Origin: VRUE01 sp036524775
Lineage (GTDB): Bacteria; Actinomycetota; Thermoleophilia; Solirubrobacterales; 70-9
NCBI GenBank assembly: GCA_036524775.1
Contig: DATDBO010000097.1
Location: 1 to 41,261, forward strand
Direction of reading: 5' to 3'
DNA: 41,261 bases
Shown here: one piece after another, positions 17,872 to 25,670 of the stretch
Layout of the letters: the number at the start of each line of letters is the position of its first letter
Position numbering within the stretch: the first letter of the stretch is position 1
Translations under genes and position numbers: made by a program
The notes under the pieces: generated by a model
The model's input: the letters and a program-made list of their open reading frames with translations, nothing else
Told to the model about the DNA's origin: nothing
The model's database searches: none

Positions 17872-20800
17872 GTGAGCTCCTCCTCCGCCGTCCACCTGCA
17901 TGCCCACAGCGAGTACTCGCTGCTCGACGGGGCCTGCAAGATCGACGCGATGGCGGCCCGCGCGGCCGAGCTGGGCCAGCCGGCGCTAGGCCTCACCGAC
18001 CACGGCGTGATGAACGGCGCCGTCGATCTATACAAGGCCTGCCGGAAACACGGGATCAAGCCGATCGCCGGGCTCGAGGCCTACCTCGTCGACGACGTCG
18101 GGACGATCAAGGAGAAACCCAAGTACGAGCGCAACCACATCACCCTGCTGGCCGAGAGCGACGCGGGCTTCGCCAACCTGGTCAAGCTCACCTCGGCGGG
18201 CTTCCTCGAGGGCTTCTCCCGGGGCAAGGCCAACGTCGACATGGCGATGCTCGCCGCCCACTCCGAGGGCGTGATCGTGCTCACCGGCTGCCTGCAGTCG
18301 CGTTTCTGCCGCCGCTTGGTCGAAGAGCGCGAGGACGACGCCCGCGCCCACCTCGACGACCTGATCCAGGCCTTCGGCCCCGACCAGGTCTACTTCGAGG
18401 TGCAGAAGAACGGCATCGAGGAGCAGGAGAAGGCCAACCGGGGGATCGTCCGCTTCGCCCGCGAGCTGAACCGGCCGCTGGTCGGCACCGCCGACGTCCA
18501 CTACCTGCGCCGCGAGGACTTCGACAACCACGCGGCGCTGCTCTGCGTGCAGACCAAGTCGACCTTGGAGGCGCCGAAGCTGAGCTTCGACACCAACGAG
18601 TTCTTCCTCAAGAGCAACGAGGAGATGACGAGCTCCTTCGCCGAGTGGCCCGAGGCGGTGCCGACGACGCTGGAGATCGCCGAGCGCTGCGAGATCGAGA
18701 TCGAGCTGGGCAAGCTGCTGCTGCCGCGCTACCCGACCCCGGACGGGTCGGAGCCGGAGGAGATGCTGCGTCGTATCGCCGACGAGGGCCTGCGCGCCCG
18801 CTACGGCGATCCTCCTCCCGCCGAGGCGGTCGAGCGGCTCGAGTTCGAGCTCGGCGTGATCGAGGAGATGGGCTTCTCCTCCTACTTCCTGATCGTCTGG
18901 GACTTCATCCGCTACGCGAAGCAGAACGGCGTCGCCGTCGGCCCGGGCCGCGGCTCGGCTGCCGGCTCGATCGTCTCCTACTCGCTCAGCATCACCGATC
19001 TCGACCCGCTCGCCAACGACCTGCTGTTCGAGCGCTTCCTCAACCCGGGGCGCAAATCGATGCCCGACATCGACATCGACTTCTCGGTGCGCGGGCGCGA
19101 GCAGGTGATCCGCTACGTCGGCGAGAAATACGGCCGCGAGTCGGTCGCCCAGATCGTCACCTTCGGCAAGATGGCGCCGCGTGCCGCAACGCGCGATGCG
19201 GCCCGCGTGCTCGGCTTCGACTACGGCAGCGGCGACCGTCTTGCCAAGCAGATCCCCGAGCCGATCCTCGGCCGCAACCCGTCCTTCGAGGAATGCCTGC
19301 AACCGGGGCAGGAGCTGAAACGGACCTACGACTCCGAGCCGGACGCGAAACGGATCCTCGACGTCGCCCAGGGCCTCGAGGGGATCATCCGCAACAACTC
19401 GATCCACGCCGCCGCGGTGGTCATCGCCGACCGACCGCTGCAGGAGATCGTGCCGCTGCAGCTCGCCGAGGACCGCGGCGCCGGCAACGGCGCGACCAAG
19501 GGCGAGCGCCAGTACAAGATCGTCACCCAGTACTCGATGGGCCCGATCGAGGAGATCGGCCTGCTCAAGATGGACTTCCTCGGCCTGCGCAACCTCGACG
19601 TGATCGAGGACGCGGTCGAGATCGTGCACCGCTCGCGCGGGGTCGAGCTCGAGATGACCGCGATCCCGATGGACGACGCGAAGACCTTCGAGATGCTCTC
19701 GCGCGGCGACGGCACCGGCGTCTTCCAGCTCGAGTCCGAGGGCATGCGCGAGGCGATGAAGAAGGTGCGGCCGACCGAGTTCGACGACATCGTCGCCCTC
19801 GTCTCGCTCTACCGGCCCGGCGCGATGCGCTACATCCCCGAGTACGCGAAGGGCAAGCGCAACCCCGAGGCGGTCACCTACCCCGACGAGCGCCTGCGGC
19901 CGATCACCGAACCGACCTATGGCTGCGTCCTCTACCAGGAGCAGCTGATGGAGATCGCCAAGCAGATGGCCGGCTTCAGCCCGGCCGAGGCCGACGACCT
20001 GCGCAAGGCGATCGGCAAGAAGAAGCGCGACCTGATGGCGACGATGAAGGCCAAGTTCATGGAAGGCATGAAGGCCTCCGACACCGCCTCGAAGGTGGCG
20101 AGCGACATGTGGTCGCTGATGGAGGCCGCCGCCGACTACTCCTTCAACAAGTCGCATGCCGCCTGCTACGCGCTGATCGCCTACCGCACCGCCTACCTCA
20201 AGGCGAACTACCCGGCCGAGTACATGGCGGCGGTGATCTCCTCGGTGATGAACACCAAGGACAAGGTGCCCTTCTTCGTCAACCGCTGCGAGGAGATGGG
20301 GATCGACGTGCTGCCGCCCGACGTCAACTCCTCCGACCACGACTTCGTCGTCTCCGAGAAGGCGATCCGCTTCGGCCTCGACGCGGTCAAGAACGTCGGC
20401 CACAGCGCGGTGGAGGCGATCCTGCGCGCTCGCGAGGACGCCTCGATCGACTCGATCTGGGATTTCTGCGAGCGGGTCGACGCGCGCGCGGTCAACAAAC
20501 GGGCGATCGAATGCCTGGTCAAGTGCGGCGCCCTCGACTCGACCGGGGCGACGCGCAAAGGGATGTTGGAGGCGCTGCCCGCGGCGCAGTCGGCGGGGCA
20601 GAAAGCGCAGGAGGACGCGCAGCTCGGGCAGGGGTCGATCTTCGACTTCGGCGACGGGGGCGGGGAAGAGGGGGCGTCGAGCTCGCACCACCGACCGCCG
20701 ATCTCGGCCGCCGAGTTCGAGCGCCGCGAGCTGCTGGCGATGGAGAAGGAGACGCTCGGCACCTACCTCTCCTCACACCCGCTCTCGGAAGTGCGCGAGG

Positions 20801-21384
20801 CGCTGCGGGCCCGCGTCGACTGCAGCCTCGCCGAGCTGGCCGGCAAGCCCGACGGCGCCTGGGTGACGGTCGGCGGGATTGTCGCCGAGAGCAAGAAGAT
20901 CCGCACCAAGAGCGGCAACCAGATGATGTTCGCGACGCTCGACGACGTCGAGGGCCAGGTCGAGATGCTCGTCTTCAAGGCCGACCAGGCGGAGAGTGCG
21001 GGGGCGATCGAGACAGACGCCGTCGTGCTCGTCCGCGGCCGCATCGACCACAAGGAGCGCGGCGAGACCAAGCTCGTCGTGCAGGAGGCCGAGCGCTTCG
21101 AACCCGACGTCGAGGAGATGGCCAGGGCGAGCGCGGCGGCGGCCGCGCCGACCGAGCCGCTTCGGTTGACGATCCCGGCGGCGAGCCTCAACGACCACCT
21201 GATCGACGAGCTCAAGGCGGTGATCGAGGGCCATAAGGGCAGCGCCGACGTCTATCTGGCGATCTCCGGCGCCGACGGCGAGCCGCGGGAGTGGAAGCTC
21301 GGCGACAAGTTCAAGGTGCGCCCCTCGAGCAAGCTCCAAGCGGAGCTCGACCACGTCCTCGGCGCCACCGCCATAGCGGCGTGA
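17872..21384 (+). CDS. dnaE: DNA polymerase III alpha subunit (DnaE1 type)
   Basis: 1170 aa, GTG start just before VHLHAHSEYSLLDGACK. The replicative polymerase of the chromosome. N-terminal PHP domain (about 1-280), palm/thumb/fingers (catalytic aspartates D399 and D401 in PDIDIDFS, and KMDFLGLRNLDV near 560), helix-hairpin-helix region (about 830-930), OB fold (about 990-1070, WVTVGGIVAESKKIR) and C-terminal tail. The length and N-terminal PHP mark it as DnaE1. A weak CATGAT (17855-17860) could be its -10. The stop codon lies inside the left arm of the inverted repeat at 21372-21477. Confidence 0.97.
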   Translation: MSSSSAVHLHAHSEYSLLDGACKIDAMAARAAELGQPALGLTDHGVMNGAVDLYKACRKHGIKPIAGLEAYLVDDVGTIKEKPKYERNHITLLAESDAGFANLVKLTSAGFLEGFSRGKANVDMAMLAAHSEGVIVLTGCLQSRFCRRLVEEREDDARAHLDDLIQAFGPDQVYFEVQKNGIEEQEKANRGIVRFARELNRPLVGTADVHYLRREDFDNHAALLCVQTKSTLEAPKLSFDTNEFFLKSNEEMTSSFAEWPEAVPTTLEIAERCEIEIELGKLLLPRYPTPDGSEPEEMLRRIADEGLRARYGDPPPAEAVERLEFELGVIEEMGFSSYFLIVWDFIRYAKQNGVAVGPGRGSAAGSIVSYSLSITDLDPLANDLLFERFLNPGRKSMPDIDIDFSVRGREQVIRYVGEKYGRESVAQIVTFGKMAPRAATRDAARVLGFDYGSGDRLAKQIPEPILGRNPSFEECLQPGQELKRTYDSEPDAKRILDVAQGLEGIIRNNSIHAAAVVIADRPLQEIVPLQLAEDRGAGNGATKGERQYKIVTQYSMGPIEEIGLLKMDFLGLRNLDVIEDAVEIVHRSRGVELEMTAIPMDDAKTFEMLSRGDGTGVFQLESEGMREAMKKVRPTEFDDIVALVSLYRPGAMRYIPEYAKGKRNPEAVTYPDERLRPITEPTYGCVLYQEQLMEIAKQMAGFSPAEADDLRKAIGKKKRDLMATMKAKFMEGMKASDTASKVASDMWSLMEAAADYSFNKSHAACYALIAYRTAYLKANYPAEYMAAVISSVMNTKDKVPFFVNRCEEMGIDVLPPDVNSSDHDFVVSEKAIRFGLDAVKNVGHSAVEAILRAREDASIDSIWDFCERVDARAVNKRAIECLVKCGALDSTGATRKGMLEALPAAQSAGQKAQEDAQLGQGSIFDFGDGGGEEGASSSHHRPPISAAEFERRELLAMEKETLGTYLSSHPLSEVREALRARVDCSLAELAGKPDGAWVTVGGIVAESKKIRTKSGNQMMFATLDDVEGQVEMLVFKADQAESAGAIETDAVVLVRGRIDHKERGETKLVVQEAERFEPDVEEMARASAAAAAPTEPLRLTIPAASLNDHLIDELKAVIEGHKGSADVYLAISGADGEPREWKLGDKFKVRPSSKLQAELDHVLGATAIAA

Positions 21385-21477
21385 GAACCGGCGCATCTCG
21401 GCGTCCTCGGTCGCTCGCGTGCAAAGCACGCCACGCTCCCTGCGTCCACCGATCTGCTTGGTTCTAACGCCGCTATG
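21372..21477. repeat. Long imperfect inverted repeat at the dnaE 3' end
   Basis: Arms of 18 nt at 21372-21389 and 21460-21477 match at 17 of 18 positions when one is reversed and complemented. The left arm contains the last codons and TGA stop of dnaE; the right arm ends just before the promoter of the next gene. The 70 nt between the arms can form a further, less perfect stem (GCGTGC/GCACGC around an AAA loop near 21421-21424). There is no T tract, so it is not a classical intrinsic terminator. Confidence 0.7.
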
Positions 21478-21483
21478 TGTCCC

Positions 21484-21489
21484 TAGACT
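21484..21489 (+). promoter_or_regulatory. -10 element of the Cys-rich protein gene (leaderless)
   Basis: TAGACT followed by TTCGCT and the ATG at 21496. The 6-nt gap and absence of a ribosome binding site suggest a leaderless mRNA. Confidence 0.45.
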
Positions 21490-21495
21490 TTCGCT

Positions 21496-21891
21496 ATGCC
21501 CGCCACGCGGTTGAAGACCGGGGAGTGTCGCCAGTGTCGCTCTTTCTGCGACAAGATGGTCGAGCCGCGCTCCTGCGTCGAGATGGGCTGCCGCTTCCTC
21601 TACAGCGTCGTCGACGGCCTCACCGGCATTCAGTATGTCGGTTGCATGCAAAACGTCTTCGGCGCCAGGGTGGAACTCGACGCCGTCCTCCAGCCCGGCG
21701 GCTTCGGCGGCGTGAAGATGACCGGCGCGGCGCTGCCCCACTGCCCCTTCGATGTCGAGCACGCCTACGCGGGCGACGGGCCCGAGTACGACTGCGTCAA
21801 CCGCCGCTTCTTCGACTGCGCCGACGGCGGCCCGGAGGGCCTGCGCGCCTTCGATCTGCGCGATCTGGCCCAGGAGTCGCCCGGTTTCTAA
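21496..21891 (+). CDS. Small cysteine-rich protein of unknown function
   Basis: 131 aa; I do not recognise the family. Nine cysteines (11, 14, 18, 27, 32, 50, 83, 100, 108), the first five in C-x2-C-x3-C-x8-C-x4-C spacing within ECRQCRSFCDKMVEP and onward, suggest metal binding or an iron-sulphur/zinc structural site. No signal peptide or membrane segment is visible, so it is probably cytoplasmic. The codon use matches its neighbours, which supports a real gene. It starts from an apparent leaderless promoter behind dnaE and is followed after 30 nt by an acyl-CoA dehydrogenase with its own promoter. A role with that flavoenzyme (for example electron transfer) is only a guess. Confidence 0.75.
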   Translation: MPATRLKTGECRQCRSFCDKMVEPRSCVEMGCRFLYSVVDGLTGIQYVGCMQNVFGARVELDAVLQPGGFGGVKMTGAALPHCPFDVEHAYAGDGPEYDCVNRRFFDCADGGPEGLRAFDLRDLAQESPGF

Positions 21892-21908
21892 GTCGACACG
21901 ATTCTCTG

Positions 21909-21914
21909 TAGGAT
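21909..21914 (+). promoter_or_regulatory. Candidate -10 of the acyl-CoA dehydrogenase gene
   Basis: TAGGAT followed by 7 nt and ATG 21922. The position predicts transcription starting at the A of the ATG. The same AGGAT bases could alternatively act as a weak ribosome binding site. Confidence 0.45.
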
Positions 21915-21921
21915 CGCGTGC

Positions 21922-23211
21922 ATGAGCAATTCTTCAGCGGTGGCAGATGCGGCGGAGCAGTTGATCTCGGGCGAGGAGAACGGTGCCGGGGCCGAGGGCC
22001 CCAAGTTCACGCTCGAGCTGAACCAGGACCAGAAGGACATCCGCGAGTGGGTGCACGGCTTCGCCGAGGGCGTCGTCCGCCCCGCAGCGGCGGAGTGGGA
22101 CGAGCGCGAGGAGGCTCCCTGGCCCGTCATCCAAGAGGCGGCCAAGATCGGCCTCTACAGCTTCGAAGCGCTGGGCCAGTTCTTCGCCGACGAGACCGGC
22201 CTGACCCTGCCGATTGCCAACGAGGAGCTCTTCTGGGGCGACGCGGGCATCGGCATGGCGATCATGGGCACCTCGCTCGCCGTCGCCGCGATCTTCGGGC
22301 AGGGGACCCCGGAGCAGATGGGCGAGTGGATCCCGCAGTGCTTCGGCACGCCCGAGGATCCCAAGGTGGCGGCGTTCTGCGCCTCGGAGCCCGATGCCGG
22401 CTCCGACGTCTCGGCGATCCGCACCACCGCCAAGTACGACGAGGCCAAGGACGAATGGGTGCTGAACGGCCAGAAGGCCTGGGCCACCAACGGCGGCATC
22501 GCCGACGTCCACGTGGTGATCGCCTCGGTCGACCGCGAGCTGCGCTCGCGCGGCCACGCCGCCTTCGTGATCCCGCCCGGCACCAAGGGCTGCGAGCAGG
22601 GCGCCAAGGTGAAGAAGCACGGCCTGCGCGCCTCGCACACCGCCGACGTCCATCTCGACGACTGCCGCATCCCGGGCTCCTGCCTGCTCGGCGGTAAAGA
22701 GAAGCTCGACGAACGCCTCGCCCGCGTGCGCGAGGGCAAGAGCGCCAAATCGCAGGCGGCGATGCAGACCTTCGAGGCCAGCCGGCCGACCGTCGGCGCG
22801 CAGGCCGTCGGCATCGCCCGCGCCGCCTACGAGTACTCGCTTGAGTACGCCAAAGAGCGGCAGCAGTTCGGCAAGGCGATCATCGAGAACCAAGCGATCG
22901 CCTTCGCCCTTGCCGACATGAAGATGGAGATCGACGCCGCCCGGCTGCTCGTTTGGCGCGCCGCCTGGATGGGGCGCAGCGGCCAGAAATTCGAGAACGC
23001 CGAGGGCTCGATGTCGAAGCTGAAGGCCGGCGAGGTCGCCGTATGGGCGACCGAGCGGGCGATCCAGATCCTCGGCGGCAACGGCTACACCCGCGAGTTC
23101 CCGGTCGAGCGGATGCACCGCGACGCCAAGATCTACACGATCTTCGAGGGCACCTCCGAGATCCAGCGCCTGGTAATCAGCCGCGCGATCTCGGGTGTCC
23201 AAATTCGCTAG
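21922..23211 (+). CDS. Acyl-CoA dehydrogenase
   Basis: 429 aa. FAD-dependent alpha,beta-dehydrogenation of acyl-CoA thioesters, passing electrons to ETF. Three-domain ACAD fold: helical N-terminal domain (about 30-155), beta domain (CASEPDAGSDVSAIRTTA and NGQKAWATNGG around 155-290) and C-terminal helical domain with YAKERQQFGKAIIENQAIAF, QILGGNGYTREFPVER and the catalytic base E409 in IFEGTSEIQR. The glutamate position is that of short/medium-chain and branched-chain enzymes. A polar N-terminal extension of about 28 residues and an insert at about 255-280 (REGKSAKSQAAM) are minor oddities. It stands alone without ETF or thiolase genes, so the natural acyl group is unknown. Confidence 0.95.
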   Translation: MSNSSAVADAAEQLISGEENGAGAEGPKFTLELNQDQKDIREWVHGFAEGVVRPAAAEWDEREEAPWPVIQEAAKIGLYSFEALGQFFADETGLTLPIANEELFWGDAGIGMAIMGTSLAVAAIFGQGTPEQMGEWIPQCFGTPEDPKVAAFCASEPDAGSDVSAIRTTAKYDEAKDEWVLNGQKAWATNGGIADVHVVIASVDRELRSRGHAAFVIPPGTKGCEQGAKVKKHGLRASHTADVHLDDCRIPGSCLLGGKEKLDERLARVREGKSAKSQAAMQTFEASRPTVGAQAVGIARAAYEYSLEYAKERQQFGKAIIENQAIAFALADMKMEIDAARLLVWRAAWMGRSGQKFENAEGSMSKLKAGEVAVWATERAIQILGGNGYTREFPVERMHRDAKIYTIFEGTSEIQRLVISRAISGVQIR

Positions 23212-23438
23212 GCGTCACTCGCTCTCGCGGCACGGCCGCAGGGGGAAGCCCGGCCGTCCTCCGGGCGAATTGATGTCGCACGCGCTTCGCGCCTTAGCGA
23301 CGAAGATGCTGCGCCGCTTCGCGGCGCCCCACCTCAGATTGCATATCGCCGCTCCGCGACATTCGCCCGGAGGACGACCGGGCTTCCTGCTGCGAGGCGA
23401 AAGCTCGCCAGCTAGGCGCTTGCGAGAAAGGGTGACGC
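23212..23438. repeat. Large branched palindromic element between convergent genes
   Basis: A 227-nt region folds on itself at several levels. The outer feet GCGTCAC (23212-23218) and GTGACGC (23432-23438) pair; TCTCGC pairs with GCGAGA (23223-23228, 23422-23427); main arms of 25 nt at 23246-23270 and 23361-23385 are complementary at 24 of 25; GTCGC/GCGAC continues the stem (23275-23279, 23356-23360); at the tip are GCGC-TTCG-CGC and a 7-bp GCGCCGC-TTC-GCGGCGC hairpin (23311-23327). It starts 1 nt after the acyl-CoA dehydrogenase stop and its right foot enters the 3' end of the minus-strand 80-aa gene. A reading frame through it looks like translated palindrome, not a protein. It may be a dispersed repeat or an unusual bidirectional 3' end. 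Confidence 0.85.
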
Positions 23439-23654
23439 AACCTCCACGGCATCAAAGTAGTGCGCATGAGTTCGCTTGATCGTTTCGAGCGAATCAGCTC
23501 CGACCAGAACGATCTCTAGGTCATTCCGACCTTTGTATTGATGCTCAAGCGCAGCGTAGGCGCTGGCGGCTTCCTCACCGTCGCCGAACTCCTCCTGACC
23601 GATCAGACGTTGGGCGTCAAGGTCATAAACGAGAAGGAAGTGCTGTAGGGCCAT
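23412..23654 (-). CDS. Small conserved-looking protein paired with the alarmone synthetase
   Basis: 80 aa; function unknown. It reads as a compact alpha/beta protein (LQHFLLVYDLDAQRLI strand, a helix EEAASAYAALEHQYKG, strand LEIVLVGADS, helix ETIKRTHAHYF). I recall similar small proteins in actinobacteria but can give no function. It starts 9 nt after the stop of the RelA/SpoT gene on the same strand, so the two are almost certainly one transcript, and it shares that gene's lower G+C content. The last codons lie in the foot of the palindrome at 23212-23438. An antitoxin or modulator role for the synthetase is a hypothesis from gene pairing only. Confidence 0.75.
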   Translation of the reverse strand: MALQHFLLVYDLDAQRLIGQEEFGDGEEAASAYAALEHQYKGRNDLEIVLVGADSLETIKRTHAHYFDAVEVASPFLASA

Positions 23655-23663
23655 GCAGACAGG

Positions 23664-24386
23664 CTACTCGCTGGGGTCTAAGTAGTGGTCGATTCGAGCT
23701 TTGAAGCGGGATAGGACGTGCATGAAGTCTTCATCTGGCTTCTCGCCCCGCTCATCGGCAGAAATAGCCCAAGCGACTAGCTCAAGATACGTCAGCAGCT
23801 CTGGCGGGCCCTCCCCGTCCTTGAGTGCGAAGCGGGTACGGGCAGCCCAGCGCTCCACCGCCTCGGCCCATTCATGCTGAAAGGGAGTCCTCAGCTGAAT
23901 CTCGACTGGATGATCATCTCGGCGAACGACGACATGCAAGGCCCTATAGCCCGTGTTTTTGGGCGAGGCAACGTAGTCATCGACTCTGATGACGTTCCAG
24001 TTGCGGCGTATCCGTTTCAGTACTCCCGTCACCTCGGGCGCGCCCCCGGGAAGAATCGCTCGACAACCGGCGATGTCCTCCATCTGCGTTAGTCGCATCG
24101 AGCGAAATCGACCAAGCTTGTTCAGGATTTGGGGATCGCGCTTCAGTCGCTGGCCGACGACGATCTCGCTCGACTCCCTCTCTACAAACTGACGAAGGCC
24201 GACGGTAACCTTCTTGAGCGGATCCTGGAAGCCGCTCCGGTAGTCGACGATGGCCCCTACCGCCTCGGTCAGCTCCTCCTCGTCAAAGGCTTGCGCCTCT
24301 TTGCTCCCGCTTGGCGTTTCCCACCAATCCCGCAACAGCCTTCCGGCTCGATCGATCCTGGTGCGAGATGCCACTATGCGTTCCAC
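23664..24386 (-). CDS. Small RelA/SpoT-domain protein (alarmone synthetase / ToxSAS-like)
   Basis: 240 aa. One RelA_SpoT nucleotidyltransferase domain (about 45-185): K82 and R93 in the VGQRLKRDPQILNKLGRF nucleotide-binding region, D104 in MEDIAGCRA (metal-binding Asp), GYRALHVVV with Y147, and catalytic E162 in VEIQLRT, followed by FQHEWAEAVERW. It has no N-terminal HD hydrolase and no regulatory ACT/TGS domains, so it can only synthesise, not degrade. Family members make (p)ppGpp or (p)ppApp, or pyrophosphorylate tRNA ends as toxins; which applies here is unknown. The GTG start abuts the endonuclease IV stop exactly, so it is read through from nfo. Its DNA is visibly poorer in G+C than the core genes, suggesting acquisition. 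Confidence 0.88.
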   Translation of the reverse strand: MERIVASRTRIDRAGRLLRDWWETPSGSKEAQAFDEEELTEAVGAIVDYRSGFQDPLKKVTVGLRQFVERESSEIVVGQRLKRDPQILNKLGRFRSMRLTQMEDIAGCRAILPGGAPEVTGVLKRIRRNWNVIRVDDYVASPKNTGYRALHVVVRRDDHPVEIQLRTPFQHEWAEAVERWAARTRFALKDGEGPPELLTYLELVAWAISADERGEKPDEDFMHVLSRFKARIDHYLDPSE

Positions 24387-25250
24387 TCAATCACGTCGAC
24401 GTTTGAGGCCAGCTTTGCGGAGGCGCTTGGCGGCTTGGACTTCTTTGCGGTCGGGCCCTTTCTTGTTTGGGCCCGGCGTCTCCAGGGTCGCCGGGAGGCC
24501 CTCGAATCTTGGCTCTGAGAGGAAAGCGGCTAGGCCTTGCTTGCCCATTTCGCCCTTGCCTAAGTTGGCGTGGCGGTCGCGGCAGGAGCCGAGGGGGGCG
24601 GCGGCGTCGTTTACGTGCAGGCAGTGGAGGCGGTCTAGGCCGACCTTGGCGTCTGCTTCGTCGACGATCTTCCCGAGGGAGTCCGGGTCGGTCACGTCGT
24701 AACCCTGCACGAAGAGGTGGCAGGAGTCGAGGCAGAGGCCGAGGCGGTCGCCGGCGCCGGCCAGCTCGATCAGCTCGGCGGTCTCGTCGAAGTCGCGGCC
24801 CAGCAGCCCTTTGTGGCCGGCGGTCTGCTCCAGCAGCAGCGGGCAGCTCTCGCTGTCCTCCAGCGCCGCGGCGATGACCTGGGCAGCCCGCTTCATCGAG
24901 GGGCCGTGGGGCTCGCCTTTCTGGGCGCCGGGGTGGAGGACGACGCCGGCGGCGCCGATGCCGTCGCCGGTGCGCAGCGCGTGGGTCAGCGAGGCGAGCG
25001 ACTTCTTGCGCATCTCCTTGTCTTTCGTCGCGCAATTGATCAGGTAGACGGCGTGGATCACGACCGCTTCGACCGGCGAGTCGTCCATCGCCTCACGGAA
25101 GGCGGCGAAGTCCTCGTCGGTGAACTTGGTCGGCCGCCACATGCGCGGGCTCTGGTTGAAGATCTGGATCGACTCGCAACCGCGCTCGGTGCCGCGCTCG
25201 ATCGCCTTCGCCAGTCCGCCGGAGGTCGATACGTGTGCCCCGATCAGCAT
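24387..25250 (-). CDS. nfo: Endonuclease IV (AP endonuclease Nfo)
   Basis: 287 aa. Cleaves 5' of abasic sites in base excision repair. TIM-barrel trinuclear zinc enzyme with all expected ligands visible: H66 (VIHAVYL), H106 (VLHPGA), E141 (LLLEQTAG), D175 and H178 (LDSCH), H212 (LHVND), D225 and H227 (DRHANLGKGEMG), E257 (ETPG). The normal length is about 280 aa. It starts from ATG 25250 with a TAGGAT hexamer 9 nt upstream. Its stop TGA is directly followed by the GTG of the RelA/SpoT-type gene, so DNA repair and the alarmone pair share a transcript. Confidence 0.96.
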   Translation of the reverse strand: MLIGAHVSTSGGLAKAIERGTERGCESIQIFNQSPRMWRPTKFTDEDFAAFREAMDDSPVEAVVIHAVYLINCATKDKEMRKKSLASLTHALRTGDGIGAAGVVLHPGAQKGEPHGPSMKRAAQVIAAALEDSESCPLLLEQTAGHKGLLGRDFDETAELIELAGAGDRLGLCLDSCHLFVQGYDVTDPDSLGKIVDEADAKVGLDRLHCLHVNDAAAPLGSCRDRHANLGKGEMGKQGLAAFLSEPRFEGLPATLETPGPNKKGPDRKEVQAAKRLRKAGLKRRRD

Positions 25251-25259
25251 CGAGGCGCC

Positions 25260-25265
25260 ATCCTA
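25260..25265 (-). promoter_or_regulatory. -10 element of the nfo transcript
   Basis: TAGGAT on the minus strand in the 22-nt gap behind the upstream gene, 9 nt before the nfo ATG. No ribosome binding site lies between, so the mRNA would have a leader of only about two bases. Confidence 0.4.
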
Positions 25266-25272
25266 TGTTTCC

Positions 25273-25572
25273 TCAAGTCTCCAGCTGCACCGCCACCTCG
25301 TATTTCTCCACCGAAACCCGCCGGCCGTAGCCTTCGTCGGGCGGCGACATCGAGTCGAGGGTCGCGTCTCCTTCGCGGTAGTCGTCCTCGGATTCGAAGA
25401 GGGTGATCGCCAGCGAGCGGCCGCTCTCGCCGTCGTTGAGGATCAGCAGTCCCTTCGCGGGCACTCCCTCGGGAGGCCCTCCCTCGGACTCGGCCCGAGA
25501 GCGGATCTCGCTCGAGGCCCGCTCGAGGCTCTCCGCGTCGGCACCTTCCCAGCGTACGACTCTTGCGTACAT
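25273..25572 (-). CDS. Small ABM-like (dimeric alpha/beta barrel) protein
   Basis: 99 aa from ATG 25572, which has the strongest ribosome binding site of the window (GGAGGAG about 6 nt upstream). A longer in-frame start at 25635 would add unrelated basic residues and ignore that site. The pattern MYARVVRWEG, a long helix, GLLILNDGESGRSLAITLFESEDDYREGDATLDSM and a final strand RRVSVEKYEVAVQ is that of the antibiotic-biosynthesis-monooxygenase-like / ferredoxin-like small proteins. No catalytic residues can be assigned and the substrate is unknown. It is divergent from gltX and upstream of nfo on the same strand. Confidence 0.75.
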   Translation of the reverse strand: MYARVVRWEGADAESLERASSEIRSRAESEGGPPEGVPAKGLLILNDGESGRSLAITLFESEDDYREGDATLDSMSPPDEGYGRRVSVEKYEVAVQLET

Positions 25573-25670
25573 GTCTCCTCCTTCACTGGTGATGGATAGA
25601 CCTCTGCGGCCGAGCGTACACCCGCACCGGCGCACCCCCGGGGATGTCGGGGCCGGCGGCCTGTGGAAAC

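Noticed and set aside
18028..20691. Minus-strand frame of 887 codons opposite dnaE
   Set aside because: Antisense shadow with no motif.
17835..21236. Alternative plus-strand frame of over 1100 codons across dnaE
   Set aside because: Arg/Gly/Asp-rich frame-shifted reading of dnaE, which is complete in its own frame.
21896..21914. Full sigma70-type promoter (TCGACA plus TAGGAT) before the acyl-CoA dehydrogenase
   Set aside because: Only about 10 nt separate the two hexamers, too short for a -35/-10 pair; only the -10 is kept.
23195..23479. Small plus-strand reading frame through the large palindrome
   Set aside because: Its sequence is explained by translation of complementary arms (Arg/Pro/Gly-rich halves); no ribosome binding site and no sensible fold.
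24391..25035. Arg/Pro-rich alternative minus-strand frame inside nfo
   Set aside because: Out-of-frame shadow of endonuclease IV, whose zinc ligands are all in the other frame.
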